The notes beneath the pieces were generated by a model, which worked only from the letters and a program-made list of their open reading frames with translations, was not told the DNA's origin and searched no databases. Of a stretch of 38,251 bases of DNA, positions 1 through 7,666 are shown in pieces (the first letter of the stretch is position 1; every line of letters starts with the position of its first letter). The stretch is from Bacteroidaceae bacterium. GTDB lineage: Bacteria > Bacteroidota > Bacteroidia > Bacteroidales > Bacteroidaceae. Location: NCBI GenBank assembly GCA_017479555.1, contig JAFVCB010000014.1, forward strand, positions 1 through 38,251, written 5' to 3'. The translations under genes and the position numbers were made by a program.

Positions 1-161
1 CGCACGCGCGAGAAGTCCGACACCAAACTGCGCACCAGTCGTGGTGTACCAAACTGCGCAAGCCGACGACGGAGTTGCCAAGCCAGCATCAGGCGCGCAC
101 CCACCAGTACAGGAAGGGTGAGCAACAGATAGAGCATTTCGGGATTGGCAAATCTGAACAT
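1..161 (-). CDS. batB: BatB, N-terminal fragment (aerotolerance operon)
   Basis: The ATG lies at 159-161 on the minus strand and the frame stays open to the window edge, giving 53 complete codons. The translation starts MFRFANPEMLYLLLTLPVL, a membrane anchor followed by a basic stretch rich in Arg. This is the usual N-terminus of BatB/VWA membrane proteins. It follows batA by 46 nt on the same strand, which is the conserved batA-batB order. The von Willebrand A domain and MIDAS motif would lie outside the window, so the call rests on N-terminus and position. Confidence 0.75.
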   Translation of the reverse strand, partial: MFRFANPEMLYLLLTLPVLVGARLMLAWQLRRRLAQFGTPRLVRSLVSDFSRV

Positions 162-207
162 CGGTTAGTGTAGGTTGTCGTTGAATAAAAATAGAGGAAA
201 AGCGTGG

Positions 208-1164
208 CTATGGTATTCTGCGGAAAAAGAGATTGCGCAACAGGAGTTCTAACAACAAGCACACGATGGCTATCATGGCAAAGGGTTGAAAGGCTTCGTA
301 GCGCGCCTCACCCATCGCCGCGCTGAGTTTGGATTTCTCTAATTGGTCTATTTCACGATATATCGCACGTAGCTGCTGGCTGTCCGTGGCGCGATAGTAC
401 GAGCCGCCTGTGGCTTCGGCTATACGCGGTAACGTTTGTTCTGCACCGTCTTGGCTGTCGGCCTGACCTACGCTGATGGTATATATACGTATACCCAACT
501 TGCGCGCAGCCTCGGCTGCTGTCAGCGGCGAGATGTCACCTGTATTGTTCTCGCCATCGGTGAGCAGGATGATGACTTTGCTCTTGGCCTCACTGCTTTG
601 CAGATGATTGGCGGCGGCGGCCACTCCCATTCCTACAGCTGTTCCATTACTGATGATGCCACGTGCCTGAAGTTCGCAGTTCGCTGCAGCAAGGAGTTGC
701 AAAAGCGCGGCATGGTCGCTCGTTAGTGGACACTGTGTGAAGGCCTCGCCTGCAAAGAGCGTCAGCCCTATATTGTCATTGGCGCGCTCTACCACAAAGT
801 CTGCAGCTACCTGCTTAGCGGCTTCTATACGATTAGGCGTGAGGTCTTGTTCCAACATAGACACACTGATGTCCATGGCCAACATAATATCTATACCCTC
901 GCGCTCATAGGCGGCCAACGCGGTGTCGGTCTGCGGACGTGCCAACACGCCAATCACCATCGCTACGGCACACATTCTGAGAAAGAAAGGCAGATGACGC
1001 AGCCTGTTACGCCATGTCTGAGGTGCGCCTCTGAACATCTCCGTTGTGGCCATCCGCACGGCTGGCTCGCGTCGACGCGCGGGCATATAGTGCCACAGAG
1101 CCATGGGCAACAGCAATAGCAGAAGCCAAAGTACATGAGGATGGGCAAAACTCAGCGAAGACAT
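208..1164 (-). CDS. batA: BatA, von Willebrand factor type A membrane protein
   Basis: A 318-residue inner-membrane protein of the Bacteroidetes aerotolerance operon, thought to act with the MoxR ATPase in assembling or protecting envelope complexes under stress. It has two N-terminal hydrophobic segments (about residues 10-26 and 60-75), a VWA domain (about 85-270) and a C-terminal membrane segment (about 292-313). The metal-ion-dependent adhesion site is intact: D98-I-S100-V-S102, a Thr near 148 and D203 in LTDGENN. It lies between the BatD-like gene (76-nt gap) and batB (46-nt gap) on one strand, so co-transcription is likely. VWA domains of this kind bind Mg2+ and protein partners; the exact partner is not known from sequence. 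Confidence 0.9.
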   Translation of the reverse strand: MSSLSFAHPHVLWLLLLLLPMALWHYMPARRREPAVRMATTEMFRGAPQTWRNRLRHLPFFLRMCAVAMVIGVLARPQTDTALAAYEREGIDIMLAMDISVSMLEQDLTPNRIEAAKQVAADFVVERANDNIGLTLFAGEAFTQCPLTSDHAALLQLLAAANCELQARGIISNGTAVGMGVAAAANHLQSSEAKSKVIILLTDGENNTGDISPLTAAEAARKLGIRIYTISVGQADSQDGAEQTLPRIAEATGGSYYRATDSQQLRAIYREIDQLEKSKLSAAMGEARYEAFQPFAMIAIVCLLLELLLRNLFFRRIP

Positions 1165-1239
1165 GGTTTAGAGATGAGGTTGAGGAAGATATGTTTTATT
1201 ACTGCGTGTCGGTATACTTATATTATAATAGTATATGCA

Positions 1240-2304
1240 TCATAGAAGTCTCAGCAACTGACGCGCCACGTCGTACCACAAAGCGATAGCTATCGTCGTT
1301 GCGAGCAGTGCCAGCCACAGCCAAGCATGTTTGCGACGTTTATAGTTTTTGAGGGGCTCTAACTCATCGCGTTGCTCTGTGTCTTTCAGACGTGGCGGTA
1401 ATTTTGTGGCTTCCACAAATGCGGCAGCGGCCTCAAAGGGTTGCTGACTTTGTGCCAAGGTGAGTTGATTAGCAAACCTTACCAAATCGGACGCGTTAAG
1501 CACTGATTGCAATTGCTTCAACTGTGCGGCTTCACAGTGTGTACCCATCTCGCGTAGAATTTGCGAAGAGGTGAGTTGTTCCGTAGACACATCGAAGCGC
1601 GCGGTGATGTATTGGCGCAGGGTGGCGATGAGTTGGTCGTAAATAGTCGTCACATCATCGTCTCTCCCTACCATTTGGCGCAGGCTCGCTATCTGTTGCT
1701 GTGCGATTTGGTCGGCTGTGGGTGGCAACTGTACGATGCGATGCACCACGCGCCGCTTGACGGCACGCCACTTGCGCCAAAGCCACACGATGAGGGGTAG
1801 GCACAATAGGGCAAGAAGTCCTTCGACCAACAGTGACCATTGCCAGTCAAAGGGGATGGCATAGACATCTTTTGCACCATAGAACTGGTCGAGATGCAGC
1901 GTATCGACAGGTACGGACGTAACCACTAAGCGCAGAGTATCTGTGGCGCGAAGCGTATCTCTTCCCACCATCACCGCTGGAGCCATGAACTCATACTCGG
2001 CGGCCTCAAAGCTGGTCAGTATATAGTCGCGTGTGAGTTCGAGTGTACCGCCGAAGGCTGACACGGTGTCAACATCTTGGGTACGCACCACTTCGATGCC
2101 TGCTGACAGAAGTTCACGAGGCTTGAGGTCTGCAAACACTACAGGTACGTCGCTACTTGTCTTCACGCTGAGCGTGAGACGTGCTTGAGAACCGATGAGC
2201 AGATGGGTGCTGTCTATCTTCGCCTCCACGATGGGTTGCCCCAAAGCCCTCGTGACCATCATCACAAGTAGCAAAAGGCAGGATAGGCGAAGAGATTTCA
2301 TCAT
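1240..2304 (-). CDS. Bat-locus membrane protein with exported N-terminal domain (BatD/DUF4381-like)
   Basis: I chose the start at MMKSLRLSCLLLLVMM because it gives a signal peptide directly; an upstream in-frame ATG at 2361 would overlap the DUF58 gene by 8 nt. The 354-residue product has a signal sequence ending near ALGQ, a beta-rich exported domain of about 130 residues resembling BatD repeats, a membrane helix (LLALLCLPLIVWLW), a cytoplasmic helical region containing an YITARFDVSTEQLTSSQILREM stretch typical of this family, and a second membrane helix near the C-terminus (LWLALLATTIAIALW). It sits where Bacteroidetes Bat operons carry an uncharacterised gene between DUF58 and batA. The role is inferred only from this context. 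Confidence 0.7.
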   Translation of the reverse strand: MMKSLRLSCLLLLVMMVTRALGQPIVEAKIDSTHLLIGSQARLTLSVKTSSDVPVVFADLKPRELLSAGIEVVRTQDVDTVSAFGGTLELTRDYILTSFEAAEYEFMAPAVMVGRDTLRATDTLRLVVTSVPVDTLHLDQFYGAKDVYAIPFDWQWSLLVEGLLALLCLPLIVWLWRKWRAVKRRVVHRIVQLPPTADQIAQQQIASLRQMVGRDDDVTTIYDQLIATLRQYITARFDVSTEQLTSSQILREMGTHCEAAQLKQLQSVLNASDLVRFANQLTLAQSQQPFEAAAAFVEATKLPPRLKDTEQRDELEPLKNYKRRKHAWLWLALLATTIAIALWYDVARQLLRLL

Positions 2305-2353
2305 GTATAAACGGATGTAAGAAAGAAATATGTTGTAGGAAGAACCTCGCATG

Positions 2354-3223
2354 TCAGCCACGTTTGGCCAACAAAGCCATCAAGCGCGGCACATAGTCGG
2401 TGTTGGTTGTAAACTCTGCGGCATCTACGCCACATTGATTGAAAACGTCTCGGAGTGCTTCACTATGCGCTTTCCACCATCGTTGTTGGCCCTCTCGCAC
2501 GCTGCGGTGGGTGGTGTCCACGTATTGTTCGTGTCCCGTTTCTGCATCGTAGAGTTTGATAAACCCTACATTGGGCATCTCTTTGAGGCGCACGTCTGTC
2601 AGTCGCAGAGCGGCTACGTCGTGTCTTCGTGCTGCGATAGAGAGTGGTCTACGAAAGTCAACTGGACACAGGAAATCACTCAACAAGAAAGCCACTGCAC
2701 GCCGCTTCTGCACCCTAATGAGGTACTCCAAGGCTTGTGCCACATCGGTGCGTCGATGGGCTGTGGGCGAGGCCAATAGTTCACGGATGATATAGAGGAT
2801 GTGACTGCGATGAGAGGCTGGCGGAATATATTTCTCTATGCGGTCGCTGAAGAAGATGGCACCCACCTTGTCACCATTCATCATTGCACTGACGGCTAAC
2901 GTAGCAGCTACCTCGGCCATGAGTTCGCGCAGCGTGCGACCCTGCGTACCAAAGTCCAAGCTGGGCGAGACGTCGATGAGCAGCATCACGATGAGTTCGC
3001 GCTCTTCGTGAAACATTTTTACGTGGGGCTTACCCGTTCGTGCCGTGACGTTCCAATCGATGTCGCGCACATCGTCACCCACATGGTATTCCCTCACTTC
3101 GCTGAAAGCCATGCCTCGCCCCTTGAACGCACTGTGGTATTGGCCAGCTAAGGCACCACGTGTCATGGCACGGGTCTTGATTTCCACACGACGCACGCGC
3201 TGAAGGAGTTCTGAGGCTTCCAT
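2354..3223 (-). CDS. DUF58 domain protein (MoxR partner)
   Basis: A 289-residue soluble protein with the DUF58 hallmarks: a GRGMAFSEVREYHVGDDVRD block followed by IDWNVTARTGKPHVK, then a VWA-like strand VMLLIDVSPSLDFG. DUF58 proteins are regularly encoded next to MoxR ATPases and are believed to be their substrates or adaptors. Here moxR lies 18 nt upstream and the membrane protein gene follows immediately, so the three are probably one transcript. Unlike membrane-anchored DUF58 proteins with N-terminal helices, this one starts straight in the soluble domain, as is usual for Bacteroidetes Bat loci. Confidence 0.88.
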   Translation of the reverse strand: MEASELLQRVRRVEIKTRAMTRGALAGQYHSAFKGRGMAFSEVREYHVGDDVRDIDWNVTARTGKPHVKMFHEERELIVMLLIDVSPSLDFGTQGRTLRELMAEVAATLAVSAMMNGDKVGAIFFSDRIEKYIPPASHRSHILYIIRELLASPTAHRRTDVAQALEYLIRVQKRRAVAFLLSDFLCPVDFRRPLSIAARRHDVAALRLTDVRLKEMPNVGFIKLYDAETGHEQYVDTTHRSVREGQQRWWKAHSEALRDVFNQCGVDAAEFTTNTDYVPRLMALLAKRG

Positions 3224-3241
3224 AGGGCTTTGCTCAAGAGG

Positions 3242-4237
3242 TTAGGGTACTTTTACTTTACTCAAGATTTCACTGATGACTTGGTCGCTGCCTACGTTGT
3301 CAGCCTCGGCTTCGTAGCTCAGACTGATGCGATGGCGCAACACGTCTGCCGCAATGCTCTTCACGTCGTCGGGTATCACGTAGCCACGCCCTTCAAGCAT
3401 GGCCACGGCACGAGAGGCCAAGGCCATATTGATGCCTGCACGGGGTGAAGCACCATAGTCCACATAGTGGGCAAGCGACTTAAGGCCGTATGCATCGAGC
3501 TCTCGGGTGGCGCGAACCAAGTCTACAATGTAGCGTTCCACGCGTTCGTCGATATAGACTTGACGCAAGAGTGTCCGCGCACGGGCTATCGTCTGCGTAT
3601 CGGCTACAGGCTGCAAAACGATGTCTTCTGTGAGCAGATGATTGTGGATGATGCTTTGTTCCTGCTCTGCTGTGGGATAGTCCACTATCACCTTGAGCAT
3701 AAAGCGGTCGGTCTGCGCCTCGGGCAAGGGATAAGTGCCTTCCTGCTCCACAGGATTTTGGGTGGCTAAGACGAGGAAAGGCTCTGGCAAGCGGAATGTC
3801 TCGTCACCGATTGTCACCTGATGTTCCTCCATCGCTTCGAGCAGCGCACTCTGCACCTTGGCGGGCGCACGATTGATCTCATCGGCCAGCACAAAGTGGG
3901 CAAACACTGGGCCGCGGCGGACGCAGAACTGCTCCGTGCGTTGGCTATACACCACCGTGCCCACTACGTCGGCGGGCAACAGATCGGGTGTAAACTGAAT
4001 ACGACTGAAATCGGCCTTAATCAGCGCCGCAAGTGTCTTCACCGCACGCGTCTTGGCCAGTCCAGGCACACCCTCGAGCAACAGATGCCCGCCTGAAAGC
4101 AAACCTGTGAGCAGCGAACGTACCAAGTGATGCTGCCCCACGATGACGCGAGCCATACCCGCCGTGAGTGCGGAAGCAAAGGCCATGCCCTCTTCTATCT
4201 CTGCCGTGAGACGGCGAATGTCGGGTTGTTGGGACAT
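3242..4237 (-). CDS. MoxR-family AAA+ ATPase
   Basis: A 331-residue AAA+ chaperone-like ATPase that heads the Bat operon. Walker A is GVPGLAKT (residues 56-63). Walker B is FVLADE with the acidic pair at 119-120, followed by the MoxR-typical INRAPAKVQSALLEAMEE. Sensor 1 is in LVLATQNPVEQEGTYPLPEAQ, also typical of MoxR. The C-terminal lid domain carries SPRAGINMALASRA. Members help to assemble or mature protein complexes together with VWA proteins, which fits the batA and batB genes downstream. A minus-strand -7 box is visible about 180 nt upstream (4414-4421). Confidence 0.93.
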   Translation of the reverse strand: MSQQPDIRRLTAEIEEGMAFASALTAGMARVIVGQHHLVRSLLTGLLSGGHLLLEGVPGLAKTRAVKTLAALIKADFSRIQFTPDLLPADVVGTVVYSQRTEQFCVRRGPVFAHFVLADEINRAPAKVQSALLEAMEEHQVTIGDETFRLPEPFLVLATQNPVEQEGTYPLPEAQTDRFMLKVIVDYPTAEQEQSIIHNHLLTEDIVLQPVADTQTIARARTLLRQVYIDERVERYIVDLVRATRELDAYGLKSLAHYVDYGASPRAGINMALASRAVAMLEGRGYVIPDDVKSIAADVLRHRISLSYEAEADNVGSDQVISEILSKVKVP

Positions 4238-4413
4238 ACTTTATTATATACTGAGTGAAACGAAAAATCTACATTCTGAACTACGCTACATCGGGAAGAA
4301 GAATCTCCCCGCCTGCCACCTGCCAAACACAATAGCAAACACGCGGCCAAGGGCTTGGTTCACCCTTTACATCGGGGCGCGTTTTCGGTCTTCAGATGGT
4401 AGCAAATAGTGTG

Positions 4414-4421
4414 CAAAGATA
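4414..4421 (-). promoter_or_regulatory. candidate -7 box for the moxR-bat operon
   Basis: On the minus strand this reads TATCTTTG, matching the Bacteroidetes -7 consensus TAnnTTTG. I see no clear -33 box at the usual 19-21 nt spacing. The predicted leader to the moxR ATG is about 170 nt. Confidence 0.45.
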
Positions 4422-4523
4422 GCATTTATCGATGTATTATTGTGTGTAGAGTTGCCAAAAACGGCTTTTTCGGAAATTCTCTGCGCTTTTGAGGAAATTA
4501 AATCGCGGGGGCTAAAGATATTT

Positions 4524-4539
4524 TAACACAAGTGTGTTA
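4524..4539. promoter_or_regulatory. perfect 16-bp palindrome, candidate operator
   Basis: TAACACA-AG-TGTGTTA is a perfect inverted repeat with a 2-nt centre. Its right end overlaps the first two bases of the -7 box at 4538-4545, so a bound dimeric repressor would block the promoter of the ThiE-like gene. Confidence 0.5.
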
Positions 4540-4545
4540 TATTTG
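4538..4545 (+). promoter_or_regulatory. candidate -7 box for the ThiE/TenI-like gene
   Basis: TATATTTG matches TAnnTTTG, about 30 nt before the chosen ATG at 4575. No good -33 box is visible, which could mean weak or activator-dependent transcription. Confidence 0.5.
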
Positions 4546-4574
4546 CCGTGCAAAAGCGAAAGTGCCTCATTGCA

Positions 4575-5168
4575 ATGAAACTACTCTTGATGACAACCCC
4601 CAATTTCTTTGTTGAGGAGCACCAGATTCTCACGGTACTCTTTGAGCAGGGGTTGGACATACTGCACCTTCGCAAGCCCCACACAGAACCCATCTACAGC
4701 GAGCGTCTGCTCTCGCTCCTCCCCGAGGAGTACCGAAGCCGTGTAGTGGTGCACGACCACTATTACTTGAAGAACGAATATCGACTTCGAGGCATTCACC
4801 TCAATCCCCGTAACGAGCCACCCCAGAAGTTTAAGGGTAGCGTCAGTGCTTCGGCCTCGACGTTAGCCGATGTAGAACGACTCAAGCGCAGTGTAGACTA
4901 CGTGCTGTTCACCCCTCAGATGGAGACACCTGGGCTTGATGCGCACCACTCCGACCGACAAATCGACGAATGGAGTGCCTCAAAAGTCATCGACAGCAAA
5001 GTGATGCTCATGGGCGGCGTGTCGCTCGACAACGTGGCTCGTGCCAAGCGAGCTGGCTTCGGCGGTGTAGTCCTCTACGGAGCTATATGGAATCGCTTCG
5101 ACCAATGGGGTACGCCAGACTTCAAAGACCTTTCTGACTTCTTCCGCAAAGTGAAGAAACTCTGTTAA
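4575..5168 (+). CDS. ThiE/TenI-like TIM-barrel protein (thiamine phosphate synthase family)
   Basis: A 197-residue single-domain protein. The start at MKLLLMTTPN was chosen because it begins the first barrel strand; the upstream GTG at 4548 would lie on the promoter. Family landmarks in order are LDILHLRKP, RVVVHDHYYL (where ThiE has a NDR-like block), GIHLNP, SASASTLADVERL, DYVLFTPQMETPG and the C-terminal phosphate-binding MLMGGVSLDN...GFGGVVLYGAIW. True ThiE joins HMP-PP and thiazole phosphate, whereas TenI is an aminopyrimidine/thiazole tautomerase. The Asp/Lys set of ThiE is only partly recognisable and no other thi gene is nearby. I therefore do not assign thiamine synthesis firmly. Confidence 0.7.
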   Translation: MKLLLMTTPNFFVEEHQILTVLFEQGLDILHLRKPHTEPIYSERLLSLLPEEYRSRVVVHDHYYLKNEYRLRGIHLNPRNEPPQKFKGSVSASASTLADVERLKRSVDYVLFTPQMETPGLDAHHSDRQIDEWSASKVIDSKVMLMGGVSLDNVARAKRAGFGGVVLYGAIWNRFDQWGTPDFKDLSDFFRKVKKLC

Positions 5169-5177
5169 CCCACTATG

Positions 5178-5209
5178 CAGCCTTGTCAAACCACCCTTTG
5201 TCAAGGCTG
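5178..5209 (+). terminator. stem-loop after the ThiE-like gene
   Basis: CAGCCTTG pairs with CAAGGCTG, and after one mismatch CAAA pairs with TTTG around a 6-nt loop. No T-run follows, so it may be an attenuator or RNA processing site before prs rather than a strong intrinsic terminator. Confidence 0.45.
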
Positions 5210-5318
5210 TTGCTATAATTCAGCCCACGAAGCCATACAGCAGTCACGCCACAAGGCTACACCACATAGTAAGTCATCTATTTCAAACAACCCCGATACC
5301 CATAAAAATCTTCCTACA

Positions 5319-6251
5319 ATGGACAGCAACTTCCTCGTTTTCTCTGGCACACGTTCCAAGTACCTTGCACAAAAAATCTGTGACGAACTCGGCGTACCTC
5401 TCGGTAACCTGCAGACCACCTTTTTCGCCGACGGTGAATTTGAAGTATGCTACGAAGAAACCGTACGCGGACGCGATGTCTTTCTCGTACAGAGCACATT
5501 CGCTCCCGCCGACAACATGATGGAACTCCTCTTGATGATCGATGCAGCCAAACGCGCCTCTGCCAAGACCATCAACGCCGTAATACCCTACTTCGGTTGG
5601 GCACGCCAAGACAGGAAAGACAAGCCGCGCGTGAGTATCGGAGCTAAACTCGTGGCCGACCTACTCAGCGTAGCAGGCATCGACCGACTAATCACCATGG
5701 ACCTGCATGCCGACCAAGAACAAGGCTTCTTCGACATCCCCGTAGACCACCTCTACGCGTCGACCATCATGCTGCCCCATATCAAACAGTTACAGCTCGA
5801 AAACCTCTGCATAGCAACCCCCGACGTAGGTGGTTCTAAGCGTGCCAATGCTTATGCCAAGTACCTCGACTGTCCCTTTGTTATTTGCAACAAGCAACGT
5901 GTCAAAGCCAACGAAGTAGCAGCTATGCAAGTCATCGGCGATGTGGAAGGCATGGATGTCATCCTGATTGACGACATCGTAGACACCGCAGGCACCATCA
6001 CCATTGCAGCTAACCTCATGCGCGAAAAAGGCGCTCGCAGCGTGCGTGCTATTGCCAGCCACTGCATCATGAGCGGTCCAGCCAACGAGCGTATAGCACA
6101 GAGCGCACTGGACGAAATCATCTTCACCGACACCATACCCTACCAAGGACAATGCGAGAAAGTGAAGCAAATCACCTGCGCAGGCCTCTTTGCCGAAACC
6201 ATTCGTCGCGTGCTTGACAACAAGAGCATCAGTTCGCAATACCTGCTCTAA
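5319..6251 (+). CDS. prs: ribose-phosphate pyrophosphokinase (PRPP synthase)
   Basis: Makes PRPP from ribose 5-phosphate and ATP for purine, pyrimidine, His, Trp and NAD synthesis in the cytoplasm. The start at MDSNFLVFSGTRSKYLA gives 310 residues, the normal size; an upstream extension of 48 codons is open but not family-like. Visible motifs are FADGEFEV, the catalytic and cation-binding stretch MDLHADQEQGFFDIPVDHLY, the flexible-loop region, and the PRPP loop VILIDDIVDTAGTI. Class I features are present. It follows the ThiE-like gene by 150 nt and is closed by a strong terminator. Confidence 0.96.
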   Translation: MDSNFLVFSGTRSKYLAQKICDELGVPLGNLQTTFFADGEFEVCYEETVRGRDVFLVQSTFAPADNMMELLLMIDAAKRASAKTINAVIPYFGWARQDRKDKPRVSIGAKLVADLLSVAGIDRLITMDLHADQEQGFFDIPVDHLYASTIMLPHIKQLQLENLCIATPDVGGSKRANAYAKYLDCPFVICNKQRVKANEVAAMQVIGDVEGMDVILIDDIVDTAGTITIAANLMREKGARSVRAIASHCIMSGPANERIAQSALDEIIFTDTIPYQGQCEKVKQITCAGLFAETIRRVLDNKSISSQYLL

Positions 6252-6313
6252 GCACACAAGAACCACCCTGTTCTTTGCTGTCCGCGAAAAAGCTTAAACG
6301 CGTCACAATTACA

Positions 6314-6354
6314 GTCTGCAATGCCTATCCACAGGCGTTGCAGACTTGTTTTTT
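6314..6354 (+). terminator. intrinsic terminator of prs
   Basis: A 13-bp stem (GTCTGCAATGCCT with AGGCGTTGCAGAC, one G-T wobble), a 6-nt loop and a run of T at 6349-6354. It lies 63 nt after the prs stop. Confidence 0.85.
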
Positions 6355-6511
6355 GGAGGAGGAGCATTACCCGAAGCAAACGCATCAAGAACGATAAGCT
6401 GAGATTACTAATCCCTAACACACGCGACCGATATATTTTCTAATCATTTTCTTGCACAAATATGGATAATCGGCATAGGATTTTTTGACTCGCGATTTGG
6501 ATAAGTATCAC

Positions 6512-6519
6512 TACCTTTG
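6512..6519 (+). promoter_or_regulatory. candidate promoter without a downstream ORF
   Basis: TACCTTTG matches the Bacteroidetes -7 consensus and is followed by C. T-rich stretches upstream (6481-6487, 6496-6499) could supply a -33 box, though the spacing is not ideal. The predicted start point is near 6525. Confidence 0.4.
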
Positions 6520-6524
6520 CATTG

Positions 6525-6614
6525 CCTCCTCATAGGGATGTACGCCAAAAGCCCTAAAATGCGGGCGAAACTACCTCGGCATGTAGTAATTTCTGCATGC
6601 CGAGGTAGTTTTTT
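6525..6614 (+). ncRNA. candidate small RNA ending in a 19-bp terminator hairpin
   Basis: Transcription from the 6512-6519 box would yield an RNA of about 90 nt with no plausible ORF. It would end at a 19-bp hairpin (arms 6568-6586 and 6593-6611, loop TAATTT, one or two wobbles) followed directly by T residues to 6614. The 5' part, about 6525-6566, is free for other pairing. This is inferred from promoter plus terminator only. Confidence 0.35.
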
Positions 6615-6630
6615 CTACATGCCGAGGTAA
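6568..6630. repeat. three-arm inverted/direct repeat
   Basis: The arm CTACCTCGGCATGTAG (6571-6586) is complementary both to 6593-6608 and to 6615-6629. The third copy matches it better than the second, which has G where the perfect complement has A. Two mutually exclusive hairpins can therefore form from the same left arm. Confidence 0.8.
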
Positions 6631-6916
6631 GAAATTCTTCCTCGGAAGCGGTTTTGCTACCCTCCATTGTCGCACTTTATTTGTCGGATTTTGTGAAATG
6701 AGCGCCCCATCTATGCTCATAAAAGTCCATAGAGCAACTTTTTTCAACCAACAAGTGGGGTGTTTTTTTGAGCGTTCGTCCGGCCTGCTTTCCATATGCA
6801 CGCTCTTGGCTAATAAATCGGTCGCAGCGACATAAGGTTTGGCACAATTTACGTAACACTGGCGTTGCCGAAGTTACTCCATCTCGGAAGAACGCGCTCA
6901 AAAGCAAGCTTTTGGC

Positions 6917-6947
6917 TTGTTCTCCTCTCGATTTGTCGTAACTTTGC
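6917..6947 (+). promoter_or_regulatory. promoter of the HAD phosphatase gene
   Basis: CTTG (6917-6920), 19 nt, then TAACTTTG (6940-6947). The predicted leader to the ATG at 6978 is about 20-25 nt. Confidence 0.65.
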
Positions 6948-6977
6948 AGCGTTTTTACACATCGCATAAAGCCACGC

Positions 6978-7652
6978 ATGACAACCAAAGCCATACTCTT
7001 CGATATGGATGGTGTGCTCTTCAACTCCATGCCCTATCACGCTAAGTGCTGGGAGCAAGTTTGCCAAGCCGAGGGGTTAGACCTCACCGCCCAAGAAGCC
7101 TATCTTCACGAGGGACGCACAGCCAAAGGAACCATAGATTTGCTCACGCAGCGCAAATGGCATCGCGACGCTACACCTGAAGAGGTGGAACGCATCTACG
7201 AAGCCAAATGCAAGCTCTTCAACGCACTACCCGAAGCACCCACCATAGAAGGTGCCGACCTCGTTCTCGCCGCAGCCAAGCGCGCGGGACTCATCATCAC
7301 ATTGGTCACAGGAAGCGGACAAAAAAGTCTGCTCGAAAGGCTCAACAAGGCCTACCCTCATTGCTTTGTGCCAGAGCGCATGGTGACCAGCGACGATGTG
7401 CGCCACGGCAAGCCTCATCCCGAGCCTTACCTGATGGGATTGGCCAAATCGGGGGTTAACGCTGAGGAAGCTATCGTTGTGGAGAATGCTCCATTGGGTG
7501 TAGAAGCCGCCGTAGCGGCTGGGATACGCACCATAGCGGTCAACACAGGTCCACTGCCCGAAAAAGCACTCTTGGATGCAGGCGCAAGCCAAGTTTTTCC
7601 TTCGATGACGGCTTTTGCCCAGCAATTTGACGAAATAGTGGGTAGAAAATAG
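6978..7652 (+). CDS. HAD-superfamily hydrolase, beta-phosphoglucomutase/CbbY-like
   Basis: A 224-residue cytoplasmic phosphatase or phosphomutase. Motif I is LFDMDGVLFNS with nucleophile D9 and acid/base D11. A helical cap domain follows (about 15-85), motif II is LVTGSG, motif III is the Lys in RHGKPHPEPY, and motif IV is VVENAPLGVEAA. Motif IV has E-N where many relatives have E-D; this variant is common in one sugar-phosphatase-like branch. The cap and the GRTAKGTIDLL stretch fit a small phosphosugar substrate, which cannot be named. The next gene's promoter begins at its stop codon. Confidence 0.85.
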   Translation: MTTKAILFDMDGVLFNSMPYHAKCWEQVCQAEGLDLTAQEAYLHEGRTAKGTIDLLTQRKWHRDATPEEVERIYEAKCKLFNALPEAPTIEGADLVLAAAKRAGLIITLVTGSGQKSLLERLNKAYPHCFVPERMVTSDDVRHGKPHPEPYLMGLAKSGVNAEEAIVVENAPLGVEAAVAAGIRTIAVNTGPLPEKALLDAGASQVFPSMTAFAQQFDEIVGRK

Positions 7653-7660
7653 TAACTTTG
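7653..7660 (+). promoter_or_regulatory. promoter directly abutting a start codon
   Basis: TAACTTTG begins just after the HAD stop codon; a TTTG lies at 7626-7629 with a slightly long 23-nt spacing. The ATG of the next gene is at 7667, only 6 nt after the box. Confidence 0.55.
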
Positions 7661-7666
7661 CGCCCT

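Larger units (their letters stand above)
4238..4574. other. divergent intergenic control region
   Basis: This gap separates minus-strand moxR from the plus-strand ThiE-like gene. It carries one candidate promoter in each direction (4414-4421 minus, 4538-4545 plus) and a perfect palindrome at 4524-4539. Short open frames here have no recognisable protein character. Confidence 0.6.
6252..6977. other. 726-nt gene-free region with terminator, promoters and hairpins
   Basis: Nothing coding is convincing here. The region holds the prs terminator (6314-6354), a -7 box at 6512-6519, a very strong hairpin with T-run at 6568-6614 plus a third copy of its arm at 6615-6629, and the promoter of the next gene (6917-6947). 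A 117-codon minus-strand open frame (6677-7030) crosses the region and runs into the HAD gene; I do not call it. Confidence 0.6.

Noticed and set aside
5175..5318. 48-codon N-terminal extension of prs
   Set aside because: It covers the stem-loop and low-complexity leader; the standard PRPP synthase N-terminus begins at 5319.
6677..7030. 117-codon minus-strand open frame in the prs-HAD gap
   Set aside because: It runs across the HAD promoter and into the HAD gene antisense, has no signal, domain or promoter, and its composition (Lys/Arg/Cys-rich) is not like its neighbours. It could be part of a dispersed intergenic repeat, which a genome search would show.
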